Shown here: positions 35,089 to 47,800 of the stretch, piece by piece
How the letters are laid out: every line of letters begins with the position of its first letter
How positions within the stretch are numbered: the stretch's first letter is position 1
Assembly: GCA_963969595.1 (NCBI GenBank)
Contig: OZ018411.1
Span: 4,342,501-4,406,500 of the forward strand
DNA length: 64,000 nucleotides
Source of the DNA: Neckera pumila
Taxonomy: Eukaryota > Streptophyta > Bryopsida > Hypnales > Neckeraceae
Reading direction: 5' to 3'
Made by a program: the position numbers and the translations under genes
The notes under the pieces: model-generated
Seen by the model: only the letters and a program-made list of their open reading frames with translations
Told to the model about the DNA's origin: nothing
Database searches by the model: none

Positions 35089-38000
35089 TCATGCATTAGA
35101 GTTTAAATTAGGAAACAATGTCTCAATTGCATTCCAAGAAACCAGCACCATATGGATGGAAAGAAAGACTATTTTTTCAAATATTTCTGACAGTTTTGAA
35201 AAGCATACCTCATCACGAGTGGTATAACTAGATCGTAGGCCGGGTTGTAATCCAAACGACGCATTTTTGTTTTGTTGTTTCCTTTGTTTTTTCCAACGTT
35301 TTGCCTCTTGTTGAAAAAGTGTTACCAATTTACTAACCTGCACAATTTTGGTGCCATCACATATCCATTGCAATGAATCAATGTATTGAAATATTTGGAA
35401 GACAATAAGTGGGGGTAATTATGGTACAATGGTAATGAATAAGGAAATGATTTCGAGAAACTGAAACCCAAGTTAGAGCCAAATAACTATATTTTCCAAC
35501 CAGTTTCATACCTTTCACAAGAGGGTAGTAGCTATTGACAGATATTCCTGTATTTTGAATAGATAGTGAGGACAAGTTCCAGATCAAATTATTTTTCAAA
35601 ACCCCTCATTTTATTTTGGGGGGGTCCTGAAAAATAATTTGATCGGAAAATCTCAAAATCCCAGTACCCCCCATCTTGTATTTTTGAAAACGAAGTCATT
35701 TGACAATCGATATGGGATAACCCATATCCGTTATCCGTATCTGTTTTCTATATCCGTTTTTTACATACGATATATATACGGTATATATATGGTATACATA
35801 TGGTATCATAGTATTCATATTAGGATCAATGGCAAGGAAGGGGGTGTTTTTATTTTTTTTTCAAAAATGATCAATGGCTATTAATTTTTGGGGGAGGGGG
35901 GGGGGGCTAATTAATTGAGCAAGAAGTGTTCCTCTCTTTTCAGGGGATAGTAGCTTTCTATGGTTATTAATGAGTTGGGAAGTCAAAGTTCAAAAGAAAA
36001 TGTTTCTTCAGTGTCCAATTGTGACTGGTATTTTTTTTCTTAAATTTATTAATTATCAATACCTTAAAGGAGTTTGTTTGTTTGTTTGTTTTGTTTGTAG
36101 CGTAGACAACTTCTTGACCGTGCGTCCCCCGGCCGCGTGCTTGGTACCGTCGGAAAGCTCTCACCGAGGAGGGGTGCACCGGCTTGGTTTCGTGGTGTTT
36201 GGAGCGGTGGTGCAAAAGTTATTGAATTTCAAAGTATTTATTGATTAAAAAATTAGAAAATTAATTTTAATTTGATTTTGGTGGCGTTCTTGGTACTGGG
36301 AGTGGAACCGGGAGTAGAATTGGGAGTAGAATCGGAAGTAGAACCAGGAGTGGAACCGAGAGTAGATGAACATTGGGCCAACGGCACAGGGTCACACTAG
36401 TATTAATGAAGGCAGAAAAAAGTATCATTTGTATCTAATTTTATATTTAATTCATTTTGAGGTCTAGTCACCAATTCTCTTGGCAATTCAGCCATTGAGG
36501 CCCCTAGAGAAAACTCAAAATGACATCCACTAAGGTAACTCTACCTAATTTTGACCCCTTTCTAAAATCGACCCCTACAAATTCTTGCCTAAAATGTACT
36601 CCTACTAAGGTTGGACCACCCATAGTTGATTACTTAAGCAATTTTCAGACAAATCCTTAGAAGTATGAGGCAAATCAAATTTTTGTCATGTAGAAAGTTA
36701 GGAAATATGGGAATTGCAAATTTTTGGAATTTCATTCCCAAAATTGAAATTACTTTGATTTTTGGGAGCCAAAATGTTCTAGACTAATAGTCAATGTTTA
36801 GACTCTTCTAATTTTGATTGTAGAAGAACTATTTTCCCACTCACTACTTCTTGTGCACTTTGGGATATGTGTCATGACTTCATTAGTCCCAACCTTGAAA
36901 AGGAGAAAAAAAAACAGTCTAATCTTTGGTTGGAAATCTATTCCTGACCTAGGTTGGAAATATTGGCACTCTATAGATTGGATATGGGTCCTTGGTTGGG
37001 AATGGGTGGTTTGGCCTTGTTCATAAGAGTCTAGGGTTGATTTTAAGAATACCTTCTTTTAGCATTTTGAGTATTCGTGGTTTATTCTTACTAGGTTCAA
37101 AAAATGCATTCTAAGAGAATCTAGAATCCTCTTTTGACTACCAACAAGATCCTACAAAAGAAAAATTCTATATAATAATGGAAACCATATTGAATTGCTT
37201 ATTCAATCAACTGTAGGTGAAAAATCAATTGATTTCTCTCTTTGATAATCATAACAATAATCAACTATTTTATGAGAAAACTATTTGATAGGTAGTTACC
37301 TGCGTATCATTGAGGGAATATTTGAATTTGATGCCTTTTTTGTCAAAGTTTTCACTGATGGCTTCTTTGAATGCTTTTAATGAAAGATTTGGACATTTTT
37401 GTACACATTGGACACACACCTGCACAGCTTTTCTAGAAAACTCAGATGCATGATGTTGTACATAACATTTGGTAGCATGCATTGTCACTGCCTTCACTCT
37501 AATCTTACAATAGATGGTGTGAATATCACACCCAACATTACTTCATCAATAGCTAATTGGACAAGTGGAGGATCAATGTGATGAGCAAAGTGCATGAAGG
37601 AAAGGCAATGGGCATGAAGGCTACTAAATGTTATACAAGGAGTCTCCACAAAAGCTAACTTTTTCACATATAATTATCATCCTTGATTCTTTTCAAAATT
37701 TACAAGTAAATCAATTTGATTTCACCTTTTACAGTATTTGCATTAATAGCAAATTTCCTATTCATAACATTGTTTAGCTAGACTGATTGTTACTGGGAAA
37801 TTGGTAGAAAATTTAGTTTTTGTTTTGGTGACTAAAAGTTAACACATAAGTTAGAGTAATTGACTTTCACAGTTTTGAGTCTTAAAACTAAATCGGAAGG
37901 AGATTAACCCAGGAAGGACGCCGCAGACAATAAATATCTGATGAATGACAAGGAATTCTCCAGTGTAGGGCAGAATTACAACTATTAATCCTTGGAATTT

Positions 38001-39560
38001 TTTGTGGAAAGTAGAGAACATCTATAGTAGCTTGACTTCCAATGAATACTCTTGAATTTTTTTATTCCAATGACTCTCACGGTTGTACAATGCATGGTTT
38101 CTAGGATCACCCCCACGTCGTTCCAGGGTTAAGAAATCAAGATCAAATTGTATGGTGATTTGGTAAATGTCATATCAAAAATATAAACTACAAGCTAGGA
38201 TGACACCTCCAAAAACCCACAAGTTCATTCCTAGCTATAATTGTTGCAAACAAGAATTATGCATATATGGATTTAGTTTGTTAGGTTTACATTCAAATTC
38301 CTCCATATTCAGATAAAAGCTAGTCGTCACCTGAGCGGGGAAAAATCCCTGAAAAGCTTCTGGTATGAGATTCATGTCTCCATGTGAGGTTGCTTCAAAA
38401 ATTCCTGATAACTCCTTTTCAGTGTAGTTGTACAAAAACAATTTTGTCCCTGGTGCCACTTTCATGACCTGAATGATGAATTTCCACTAAAAATTTAGTC
38501 TTCGCTTCACAATCCCATGTGGATGTTTTTTAAAATATGTCAAGATTCTTTGCTTAGATCATCAATTTTAGACTCCATCAAGGAATTTTTTAACATCACA
38601 AATAAAAATTTCTCCATGATGCATAGAGTGGTCTCTGTACAGATAGAGTGATCATATAGAGGTGTCCCTTGATAAATAGGGAGGATGATTGAGATTGTAG
38701 AGAGACTTGTGTATGGATTATGAAAGAAGTTTATTGGTAGAGGACCAAAAGTGAGCAAACTTTTGCATTGACAAACCTTACATGTGAAGAAGTTTGAGTA
38801 GGATCTTACTCAAAAAGCAAGCAATAGCTACAAGGGCTTCAAGGGCTACTAAGACAGAGCCTCTCCTTACTTGGAACCGTAGGGACACCTTTGCATGAAT
38901 CTTTGGAAAATAATTTTTTTATGATGTTGACTAAAAGTTCTTCAAAGAATTTGATTTACTATAAACCATTGATTAAATGATATGTCTCACCTCGCTTCCG
39001 TTGGTTGCTGGCAATGCAAACAATTTCAACTGCATGCACTCTATGTAGGTTTCAGTAGTGCATCCGAATATCATGCCAACAAGAGGAGGCTCCGCATTAG
39101 CATTTGGTGTACTTGGGGTTGAAGATGGTGAACTTAATAAACTTTCAGGCTCTCTAATTATGGGCTCTGTGATTATGGGCTCTCTAATTATGGGCTCTCT
39201 AATAAATACAGGATCAGACATGGGCCATTGAATGGGTAGTCTGTTTGCATACAAATTCTGCTCAACTACTTCTGGAAGATGACTAGGGGGTAGTAGACCC
39301 ATAGGGGCTGAAAATCGCGTATTGTAAGCTGAGGCATTGTATTGAGGGGGGTCATAATAAGTTCCATTATTGTAGGCTTGTGCACGTGCTTGTGCATGTG
39401 TTGCTTGAGCCAAGATGAAGCGATCTTGTAATGCATTTCCATAACCATTTGCATATGGCTCTGAAACAGCCTGAAAATTGTTGGCTATGGGATCCCCTGA
39501 CCATGTCCTTTTAATACTAGGAGTGCGCCTATGTAAAGCCTCATAATTGTAGCTACCCAT
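35089..39560 (-). CDS. DCD (Development and Cell Death) domain protein, C-terminus uncertain
   Basis: Plant protein with a DCD domain, a family tied to stress-induced cell death and hormone responses. Exons in transcript order: 39560-38991, 38468-38331, 37419-37300 and 35337-35209, all phase 0. The N-terminal 165 residues are low complexity (Asn, Pro, Ala, Tyr) with a short EPIIREPIITEPIIREPE repeat. The DCD domain starts LVGMIFGCTTETYIECMQLK and LFALPA. It continues APGTKLFLYNYTEKELSGIF, EATSHGDMNL and FFPAQV, and ends near LSLKAFKEAISENF and KFKYSLNDTQ. A basic coiled tail (EAKRWKKQRKQQNK) follows. The overall plan, variable N-terminus plus C-terminal DCD, resembles N-rich protein (NRP). 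After exon 4 there is a good donor (GAG/GTATGC) whose partner I cannot find; without splicing, translation stops at 35089. A Helitron-like element lies in intron 3. Confidence 0.8.
36060..36400 (+). mobile_element. Helitron-like non-autonomous element, 3' end at 36400
   Basis: The segment from about 36110 (CCGTGCGTCCCC, GTGCTTGGTACCGTCGG, GGCTTGGTTTCGTGGTGTTT) matches the minus strand of the element at 6215-6610. It ends GGCCAACGGCACAGGGTCACACTAG, then host T. The terminal CACAGGGTNACACTAG is common to both elements. It sits in an intron of the DCD gene, opposite to the direction of transcription. The 5' boundary is approximate. Confidence 0.45.
36298..36366. repeat. 12-bp tandem repeat inside the Helitron-like element
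   Basis: About six imperfect copies of GGGAGTRGAAYC occur head to tail just before the 3' end of the element. Internal minisatellites near the 3' end are common in non-autonomous Helitrons. Confidence 0.8.
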
Positions 39561-41895
39561 TGTGCTTGACTTCTTAAACGGTATTAGACCCCACAAAGAA
39601 ATGATTTAGCAACTAAATAAAACAAAAAAAATTGTCTTTTGGTTCATGTTTGATGCATATACATATATCAAATTCTTTTCATCATCAAAAGAGCTTGAGC
39701 CATCAACAATAGTTGACCATGTGTATAAACAACTTGGAAAGTTGCAATCTTTGATATGAAATAGACCAACGTTTTATAAATAATAGATAAATTTGCACTT
39801 GCAAACCAAAGAGCTTTGCATGGTTTAAATTTAGTTTTTCCACACTTGTGAAAGTTCTCATTACTACTTGCGTTGCTATGCCATTACTCAATATCTTAAT
39901 ACTAAATTGCAAAGGGGTTTTAGAAAAAGAATTACTACAATTGTAAGACCAACATGAATGAAGAGTCCTACTACAGGTAATTCCACTAACTACATCACAC
40001 ACAAATGGCAAGTGATCAAGCTAATATTGAACTTGTTGGGCGAAATGATGGGCTTACAGAGGCGTTACTAAAAAAAAATTGGTAGCAAAGTTCATTTCAT
40101 TCCATGTCAAAAATTCATGGTATAAAACATAAGATCTGGAAAGCTAAAATAGTGAAAATTGAGCAGCTCACAACAGTTCAATTTCTGTTATTTTATTTTA
40201 CTCCGAATTGCCTAAAGTTTCATAAGTAGCTGCTTCCGCATTACAACTTTCTTCAGTAGTTGTGACTTCTCCACTGCATAATGACAACCCGAAATAGCCT
40301 CAAAAGTCTCAAAACATTCACTACCAAGTGCTAATGCCTATCTTCTTCCTGTAGTTTCTGGTACCTTCCAACTCCAACGAGCTCAAGATTGCTCTAATTT
40401 CTTTTATCAAGGTGTTGAGGTAAGTCCTCAAAATCTATACGAGTTGAAAAGAATCATTCACGAAGCAGATAACCAATTAACCAAAAATAGCAACAGGAAG
40501 AAGAAATCTTAACCAATCTTTTTTAACAACAGGAAAATGTTTTTCAAAGTTCACGCACACTGAGGGATTACTCCAAACTCAACAAAACTCTAACCAAGGG
40601 AGAACTACATTTCAAATCGGGGAAATCTCCATTGCAGCAAGAGTGAGGTATTGAATTTCTTGTAAGCTTTATTCAATTCTGAGCTCCTACAGCAGGATTC
40701 GGAGGAGACAGAACTCAAGGCTCCAAGATACCAAATAACCGACAACGCACAGGCCAACACGTACGTTGCCGCTGGGACAGTTGTAGCCTAACTGAATCCC
40801 TGATCAAGGCAAACTAGTGGTTAATTAGTTTCGCATTAGGATTGGTTATCGAAGACTCAACTACCGTGACATACCAGTAAGGTAGACAGACCCCCATTGG
40901 AACCATTCCAATGTGCGACTCCTACTACCCAATTTTGCTTGCAACCCAGTGAAAACTGGACTCAGGTTTGGATGAAGACAAATTTGTGTGGAATTGGCCC
41001 GAAAAATTGGGGGAGAAAGGGTACGACTTGGGTGATGATTTAATGACTTCAATGAATTTTACAACCACACGATCTGTACACATGACAAAAAGGTTCAGCA
41101 TCCAAATGGATGAGAGTAAATGCCCTGAGGAACAACAATCGGAAGGAAGCTATTTGTTTTAGATTTGACCTCCTATGATGTATCTTAACATGAGTTAACC
41201 AAAATACATTTCAAATAGTCCCTGATTTGCCGTTTCTCTTACCAAAAAAATCGGGAATATGCTAAGTCTAGTATGTGCAATGACCAAAGGTTCCACAATG
41301 GGTCCGCACACTCAATCTACCATAGCCAACAACAAAAAGAACAACGTGCCAGTGTGCTACGGGTTATATTTGTTGAGTCCAAAGCAAATGAAGGTGTGCC
41401 ACATACGCGAGCTCCTGAAAAACGGAGTTGGCTCTGGGGCTGTTTGTTTCCAGTATAGAAGGCTGTTTAGCGCATTCTACATTGATATCAACCACTGTCC
41501 AAACAGAAGTGTACAGAAGTTAGTATCCTCTCCTACTGTGTTGGTGATATTGGCTAGAACTCTGCGTGCATAGACATTCTAATTTCCTATACACAGCTCC
41601 CCACCTGATTCGTGCATGTAAATAAAAGAACTACATGGTTTCTTCATTGTCTTGAATTCTGGATGTCCCAGGTGATGGCATGCTTCGGTCCCCTGCTGTT
41701 CATGAGTTAGCAGATCTGCTAAACATAGTGATTGAAGAAGCATTAATTTCCTCATTGAGCATGCTACTAGATTACAGCCTAACACTTTTGCGTGTGAGGT
41801 AGCCCCAGATCTCTCACTCTTGACACAGCGAGTTGGTGCCACGAGCGGGGTCGGGTTTCCGGTTTTTAAGGTTTTAGGGTTCGGGTTTCGCCGTG
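39561..41895. other. Intergenic region between DCD 5' end and MLO 3' end
   Basis: Both neighbours are on the minus strand, so this holds the 3' untranslated region of MLO and the promoter of the DCD gene. The short frames seen at 40968-41162 and 41259-41573 have no family resemblance. No transposon ends were recognised. Confidence 0.5.
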
Positions 41896-44800
41896 TCAAT
41901 AATGCAAAACTGTCTGCATTGAGCTCGATATATCGTTTCTAATTGAACTGCCGGTGGACATTCTTTCTCTGCAGGGATTTCGTTCCATTCGGTTCCTTGG
42001 AGAGTTTGAAGGTGGATTTATCAACGGCGGATCACTTCCATGGGAAGAGAGAGTTGCCGTTGGAGTTTCCGGCCTTGAAAGGAGGCGGGATGGGGGGTCA
42101 GGAATTGCATCCTTGCAGAGCTCCCTGTCGTCGTCGTCGTCTTTGATGTTTCAGGTGGATTTGCTTTGACGACGTTGGAAGGTTCCATTGGAGGTCCTGT
42201 TCGCAAATGCCGTCGTTCCCATATACCCCGGGCTGTCATTGGTAAAGGATTGCTTGCTTGCGTTGCCATTGTTCTGCCACCAATTTCAATCCAGCAGAGT
42301 TTTATGAGTTTTAAGGTCACTGGAGTATTCAACTGCATGCATAGCTAGGCACACTATTCTATTTTTTTAGTCATTTATTATGCTTCATGTGCCACCAAAT
42401 TAGAACTTATTTGTTAAATAGTGAGGCAACATGGGATTTGAATCTATCCCCCTGTAATCACACCCGCGATTTGTATTTTTTTTCCCTTGTTACCACACAG
42501 GGGGGTATATGAATTCCCCTGTATCACTTTCCCCCTGTGCATGTCATGGGAAGGCTGGGGTACTTCTACAATATCACTGTAACAGGAATATCCGTGTTAC
42601 AATGACCCACAATTCATGGGGAAGTTTGCATTCAATTCAAGATCTTCTACAGTGAAAGGAGCCTTGATTCATGGTAAGCAAAGGGTCCCCTGCCTTGAAG
42701 TTCAAGAATGTGATGATCCATCCAGAGAATGGTACACAACCGTGTGGTATTTGCTTAAACATACAAAATAGTGTATCATAAACTAAATAGAGTAAACAGT
42801 GTTGTGGTGAGGGTTTGAATGTATACCTGTCTGGAAGCGAGCCTTTTTCTATGCTGATATCAATTGGTGAGGACAGCCGGGCACTCTGTCTCATTTGCTG
42901 AAGCGGGTGACTCTGAGTGGAGAGCTTGGATTTGAAATGGAGGATGAGGCTGCTGCTGCTCGGGGTGGAGTGCTCACTCGCGTCGGTCGAACTGGCCACT
43001 TTGAGTCTGTGCTTCGCATCCTTGTGCCATTGTCGCAGCACTCGCTCCACGTTCTTCGAAACGATGGCTTTCTTATAGCTGGAGCCCATCTGATCGAATA
43101 GATAATGCCACAAGGCTTCTGTTAAACTAAACTTCTTGGGGGATAGCCAGCCTGAGCGAGGGTACGAGATTTAGCATTTAACAAAGAACTGCATCTGGAG
43201 TTGGAAAAACTTATAATTACCTGAGTAACAAGGGCGTAGAGTGGCAGTGTGCTGTAGCTGGAAATCAGTAATGAAATCAATCTGCGCAAACCAATTAGCG
43301 GCTTTAGCTAACTTGGATTTGTCACTGGGTGTCTCTACTATTCAAGTAGCGTCAGGGACATACTTCGCTACTTGGCGCTAATTCCTGCTAACTAACCAGT
43401 GCTGATTTACTTCCATTTCCATCCGTTTACTGAACTCCTTGCTTTTGGCAAACAGATTATTTACTCGTGCCTATATAATGATTTGCAGTGTGAACCCTGC
43501 CCGTATCAGCCAAGTCGCAGCTGTTTAGCTAACTGAATAGTTTAATTCCTATGAATCAACCTTGCGACTGTGGGTACATAGGAGGTTAGTTATATTCATC
43601 TAAGCTAACACGCCTTAAGACACCAGCTAATTGGCACAGTTCCTGCAACATTCACAGAAAGAGCTATGTTGAAAAAGTAAAATTCAGAAGTGCTGAGAAG
43701 TGTACCCAAATAGAAGGCGGCCAAAGACATAGGCCTTGTTACTCTCCAGCAGACAGGTCTGATACCCAAATTGCCACTGCAGCGGCGCGACATGAATGAG
43801 AGTGGAGATAGCTTAGGAAACCTAAGATCTATTGCAAAATATGCAGCTTTGACTATTAAAAGGGAATTCAACGACATAAGATTATCTATTTCAGAAGCGT
43901 TTACAACTGCACACATTCAATGTCAATTAAAGAGAATCGTCTTCATGATTCATGAAAAGATCTCCTTATGGTCACTGTCACATTTAGAGGCCTCCCTATT
44001 TATCATGGGAGGCCTTCAAATGATCACTACGGCATAAGGAACGAGTAATATGAGCTATGAATCATGAGTATTCTCTTTATGAAGCTGTTTCATTCTCTTT
44101 ATTAAGCTCTTTAGTTCCTGAAACAATCTGATTTTCCTGACGACGCTACTTATTGTTAGAACAAGCCAGATGCCGAGTTGCAAGAAAATGGTAATTGAAA
44201 CTGTTGGAGAGGAATGAAGGAATTACCACATGCCAGACGAAAGTGGCAAACTCAATTGCTGTCTCAAAAAGGACCAAATGAATGACGGACAGGAGAAGCT
44301 TGGGTCGGTTGAACCAGAAGAGCTGGTCCCGTGGCTTCAACAGGCTTGCCACTAAATGACCTGGAACGCCAACGTTTTCCAAAGCCAACGTCGCCACCAC
44401 ATGCTGCAGCTTTGTTCCTATGGTAAGCACCGCCTGCCAATTCCAGAAAGAAACAAAAAAATTTTATTCTCTATTCAATTCTGTCATCATTCGCACATTG
44501 TTCAGCCAATGCTTAGCTCATAACATTATTAATCAATTCTACCAAGGTCCCTTTGCCTCCCATTAGAACAGAGGTCCTAGTTGTGAAAGTGTTATTGGTC
44601 TCTTTATTTAAAAAGCTCTCTTCAAAAAGAGAATTATCCTTCCATTGTTTGATTTCAAGCATCCATGCTAGAGTTGAATGATGCTTGCTTACCACGATGG
44701 GGACGAGCGATGTCCAAAAAAATAAATGGGTACCTGAACATTTGCCACATTCACGAGGGAATTTTTTGGATCATTTTTTTGTCAACTTTGTGGAAACTTG

Positions 44801-47800
44801 AAATGATTCAAACATTTGATGAACAGTAGAGTCTGGCAAAGTAGGAAGAGAAATTCTTACCGTCAATATTGAACACCCATAGAATGACGACGAATGCCCA
44901 TAACCAAGAACTGCAAAGACAAGAGAAAACTGTCTCAGCGCTCAATAAATTGTCCTATACTCAAATGTCTCACTTTGGCCTTATAATCTACACTCTGGCA
45001 GCACGCGCGCAGCCAGCGACTCAAGAAGAGGAGATGGTTTATAAGTCATTAATTTATCACTCTCTCTTCCTGGTTTCTATTTTGCCACTCAGTTTCTTAA
45101 GAAGAGATTTCTTCAACAGCAAATCACCCAAAATTGAAAGGATCCTCAAACAGATTATAATAGGCAATTCAAACTTGAAACTTGGCTGTGGAAAAAGGAC
45201 ACCCTTTGCAGCTTGTGAGTATCTCACAACGTACTATTCTCCCCAACTAGGCTTCAAATCAAAGAGGGGAGAGTTGTGGAAATGACTTGAATGTGCATGT
45301 AAAATATGATTTGGCAAATGAAAGCTTGCTGAGCATTATTTACCTTATGCCTACAATCGTTTCGAATTCGTCCTCCATGGTCCGAACCATGTATGCATGG
45401 AAGTCATATAACTCCTTCAGATTATGTGTCTGCAAGTGTCCACAGTCAGAACCCAAAAGCCAGTTGAGCACAACAGAACAGAGCAAACGCAAACTATGCT
45501 AAGCTTCTGACCTAGACCCAATTTTCTTGTGTCCTGTACAGCAATACTTACAGTGATGAAACTGAGACGTAGGGCCATGTAGTCAGCTCGAGGAACATGA
45601 AATTGCTGGAAGAAGCACATCTGATGCAAAAAAGAAAAACCAAAAAACATTCCCCCACATGATCAGTAATCAAATTCCAGTTCACCAACATGCAACAAAT
45701 GGGACGCTCGTTTCGCTCTGGAGAATTTCCTGTTCACGAGGACTTTTGAAAAGCACCCTGAAGAATCACTTAAATTAAATGCTAAACCCAAATAACATCC
45801 AAACATCTTCTCCATGAAACCTTACAGCTTGTTGAAACCTTTTCGGTGTTGTTGAATTGCAATAGGCTGTGTTCTGGTATTTATTACATAAGAATATTTA
45901 GAAGTTTCCCAAATGGTGGAGCATCTATTCAAGAATATGGCGACCTAAGTGGCTGAGGCATGTGTTCCGCTTGACGTGAGACTTACCACCCACACAATAA
46001 GCCTTGATCTGCTCCACGGCTCAGATGTATGATATCTCACAAACGTCGACTGTCGCGTAAGTGATATCCTTCGTAATAGCTCTGCAGAAATCCAAACAAT
46101 CGATGGAGTTCGTCAATCATGTTTAATCGAGGGTTAGATCTAGCTTGTTAAATCATATTTCATCAAGGGGAATTCGAATCAAATTATGAAATGTAAATGT
46201 ACTTTTCATATTCGATGTTTGATAATTACCCCTCGGTCTTTTCAAATGGGCTCCCTTGAGGATATGTAAAATGGTGGATGAAGAGCTAACCTGCTGGAGA
46301 TTCTAGCGTCGTAGTGGCATGCATGTGAGCTTCTCTCTCCCACTTCCTCCAGCGATACACCTAGAATAGATGCCAAGAATAGACATGAGTTACAGATCTG
46401 GGAGTTAACCCGTAAAAGCTAAACCAAGGATTCATGGTTTTAAAATGATTAATCTGATCAATCATATTGCAAAACATAGAGCTGAAGTGGGGCCAGATTT
46501 TACACTACCAAGCTACATTCGGTGAATAACATTCTCGATAACATTACATGTGTACATTGGTCAATTTTTTTCTTAAACATTGAACAAAAGAGAAGTCCCC
46601 ATACGACTCACTCCACACAGATATAAAAAAATTAAACATTGTGGACAAGTGCTGCTCAGGAGACACCACCTCTGAAACGAACTCCTCTCCATAAAACATA
46701 CTCTGCGTACTTGTCTCCTAAGCAGCACTCCACCCAAAACAGGGGCCTCAATATGGACCTGTTGATCCTTTGGTGGTTAAGTTCAAGAAATTATGACATC
46801 CAACGCTCAGAAAAAAAAAAGGACAAGGGTAGATCTGAGGTTCCTAACAGACTTGTCGAAAAGTGTCAATTTCTCGAAATTTCGCCATGCCATATAACCA
46901 ATGAAAAATGTAGACATTTGTGATATACAGGAAGAATCTAATTAAACGATATTTCGTTAAAATGGCGGTCTTCCACAAACTTGGCACTTTCACGTTTAGA
47001 CCATGGCGGTCTGAAATCTATACCATTCCTAGAAATTAATGCAAAAGTCGTACAGAATACCGCCCTTTTAACGAAATTTCCCATGATAACTCCGTATCTA
47101 TCTAGTTCCACACCTTTAGGAGAGCCAGAAGCATAGTGATGCATGAAAACACCACATGAAAAAGCGCCAGCACGATGATAAAAATGTGCAGCTCGTGTAA
47201 CGTGGACGCTGAAGCAAATGGCTCGTATCCCTGCAACATTGTCAACTCATGTCATTACATTCACAGGAAGATTATATACTTATCCTTCTTTCCCAAACGG
47301 GAATACCAGAATTTTTTCTAACATAAAACATAAAGTTCCATATCCGGCATTACCAAAAAACTCAACTGAATTGAAATTGCAAGAAATTCATGGCTAGCTG
47401 AGTCTGCATGACCAACACTGGCACACTGCCAATTATGAACCTACTGAATTCGATCACACGGAGATTACATACCCTTGTTTCTCTCACGACAATATCAGAA
47501 GCTTTCCTGAAGATTTCACACAAGGAAAATTACCAATTTATAAATTTCCATAAGATGCATGACAGATAGATTGATTGATTTTATCGATCACTACATTCAT
47601 ACCGGTCTACATGAGGATGTGTCGGAGGATCCCGAAGCCAGGAGTCGTCGCCGATGCTCCTCATCTGATGGGGGTGCTGCTTGGGCCGCCTCGACAGGTC
47701 TTTTGGAGATGTGGCAGGGCGTCCATTTGTTGTAAGCGGACGAAGGAATGCAAACCTTCGACACCGGGTCTCGGAGAATGGTGATGGTCAGAGAGATGAA

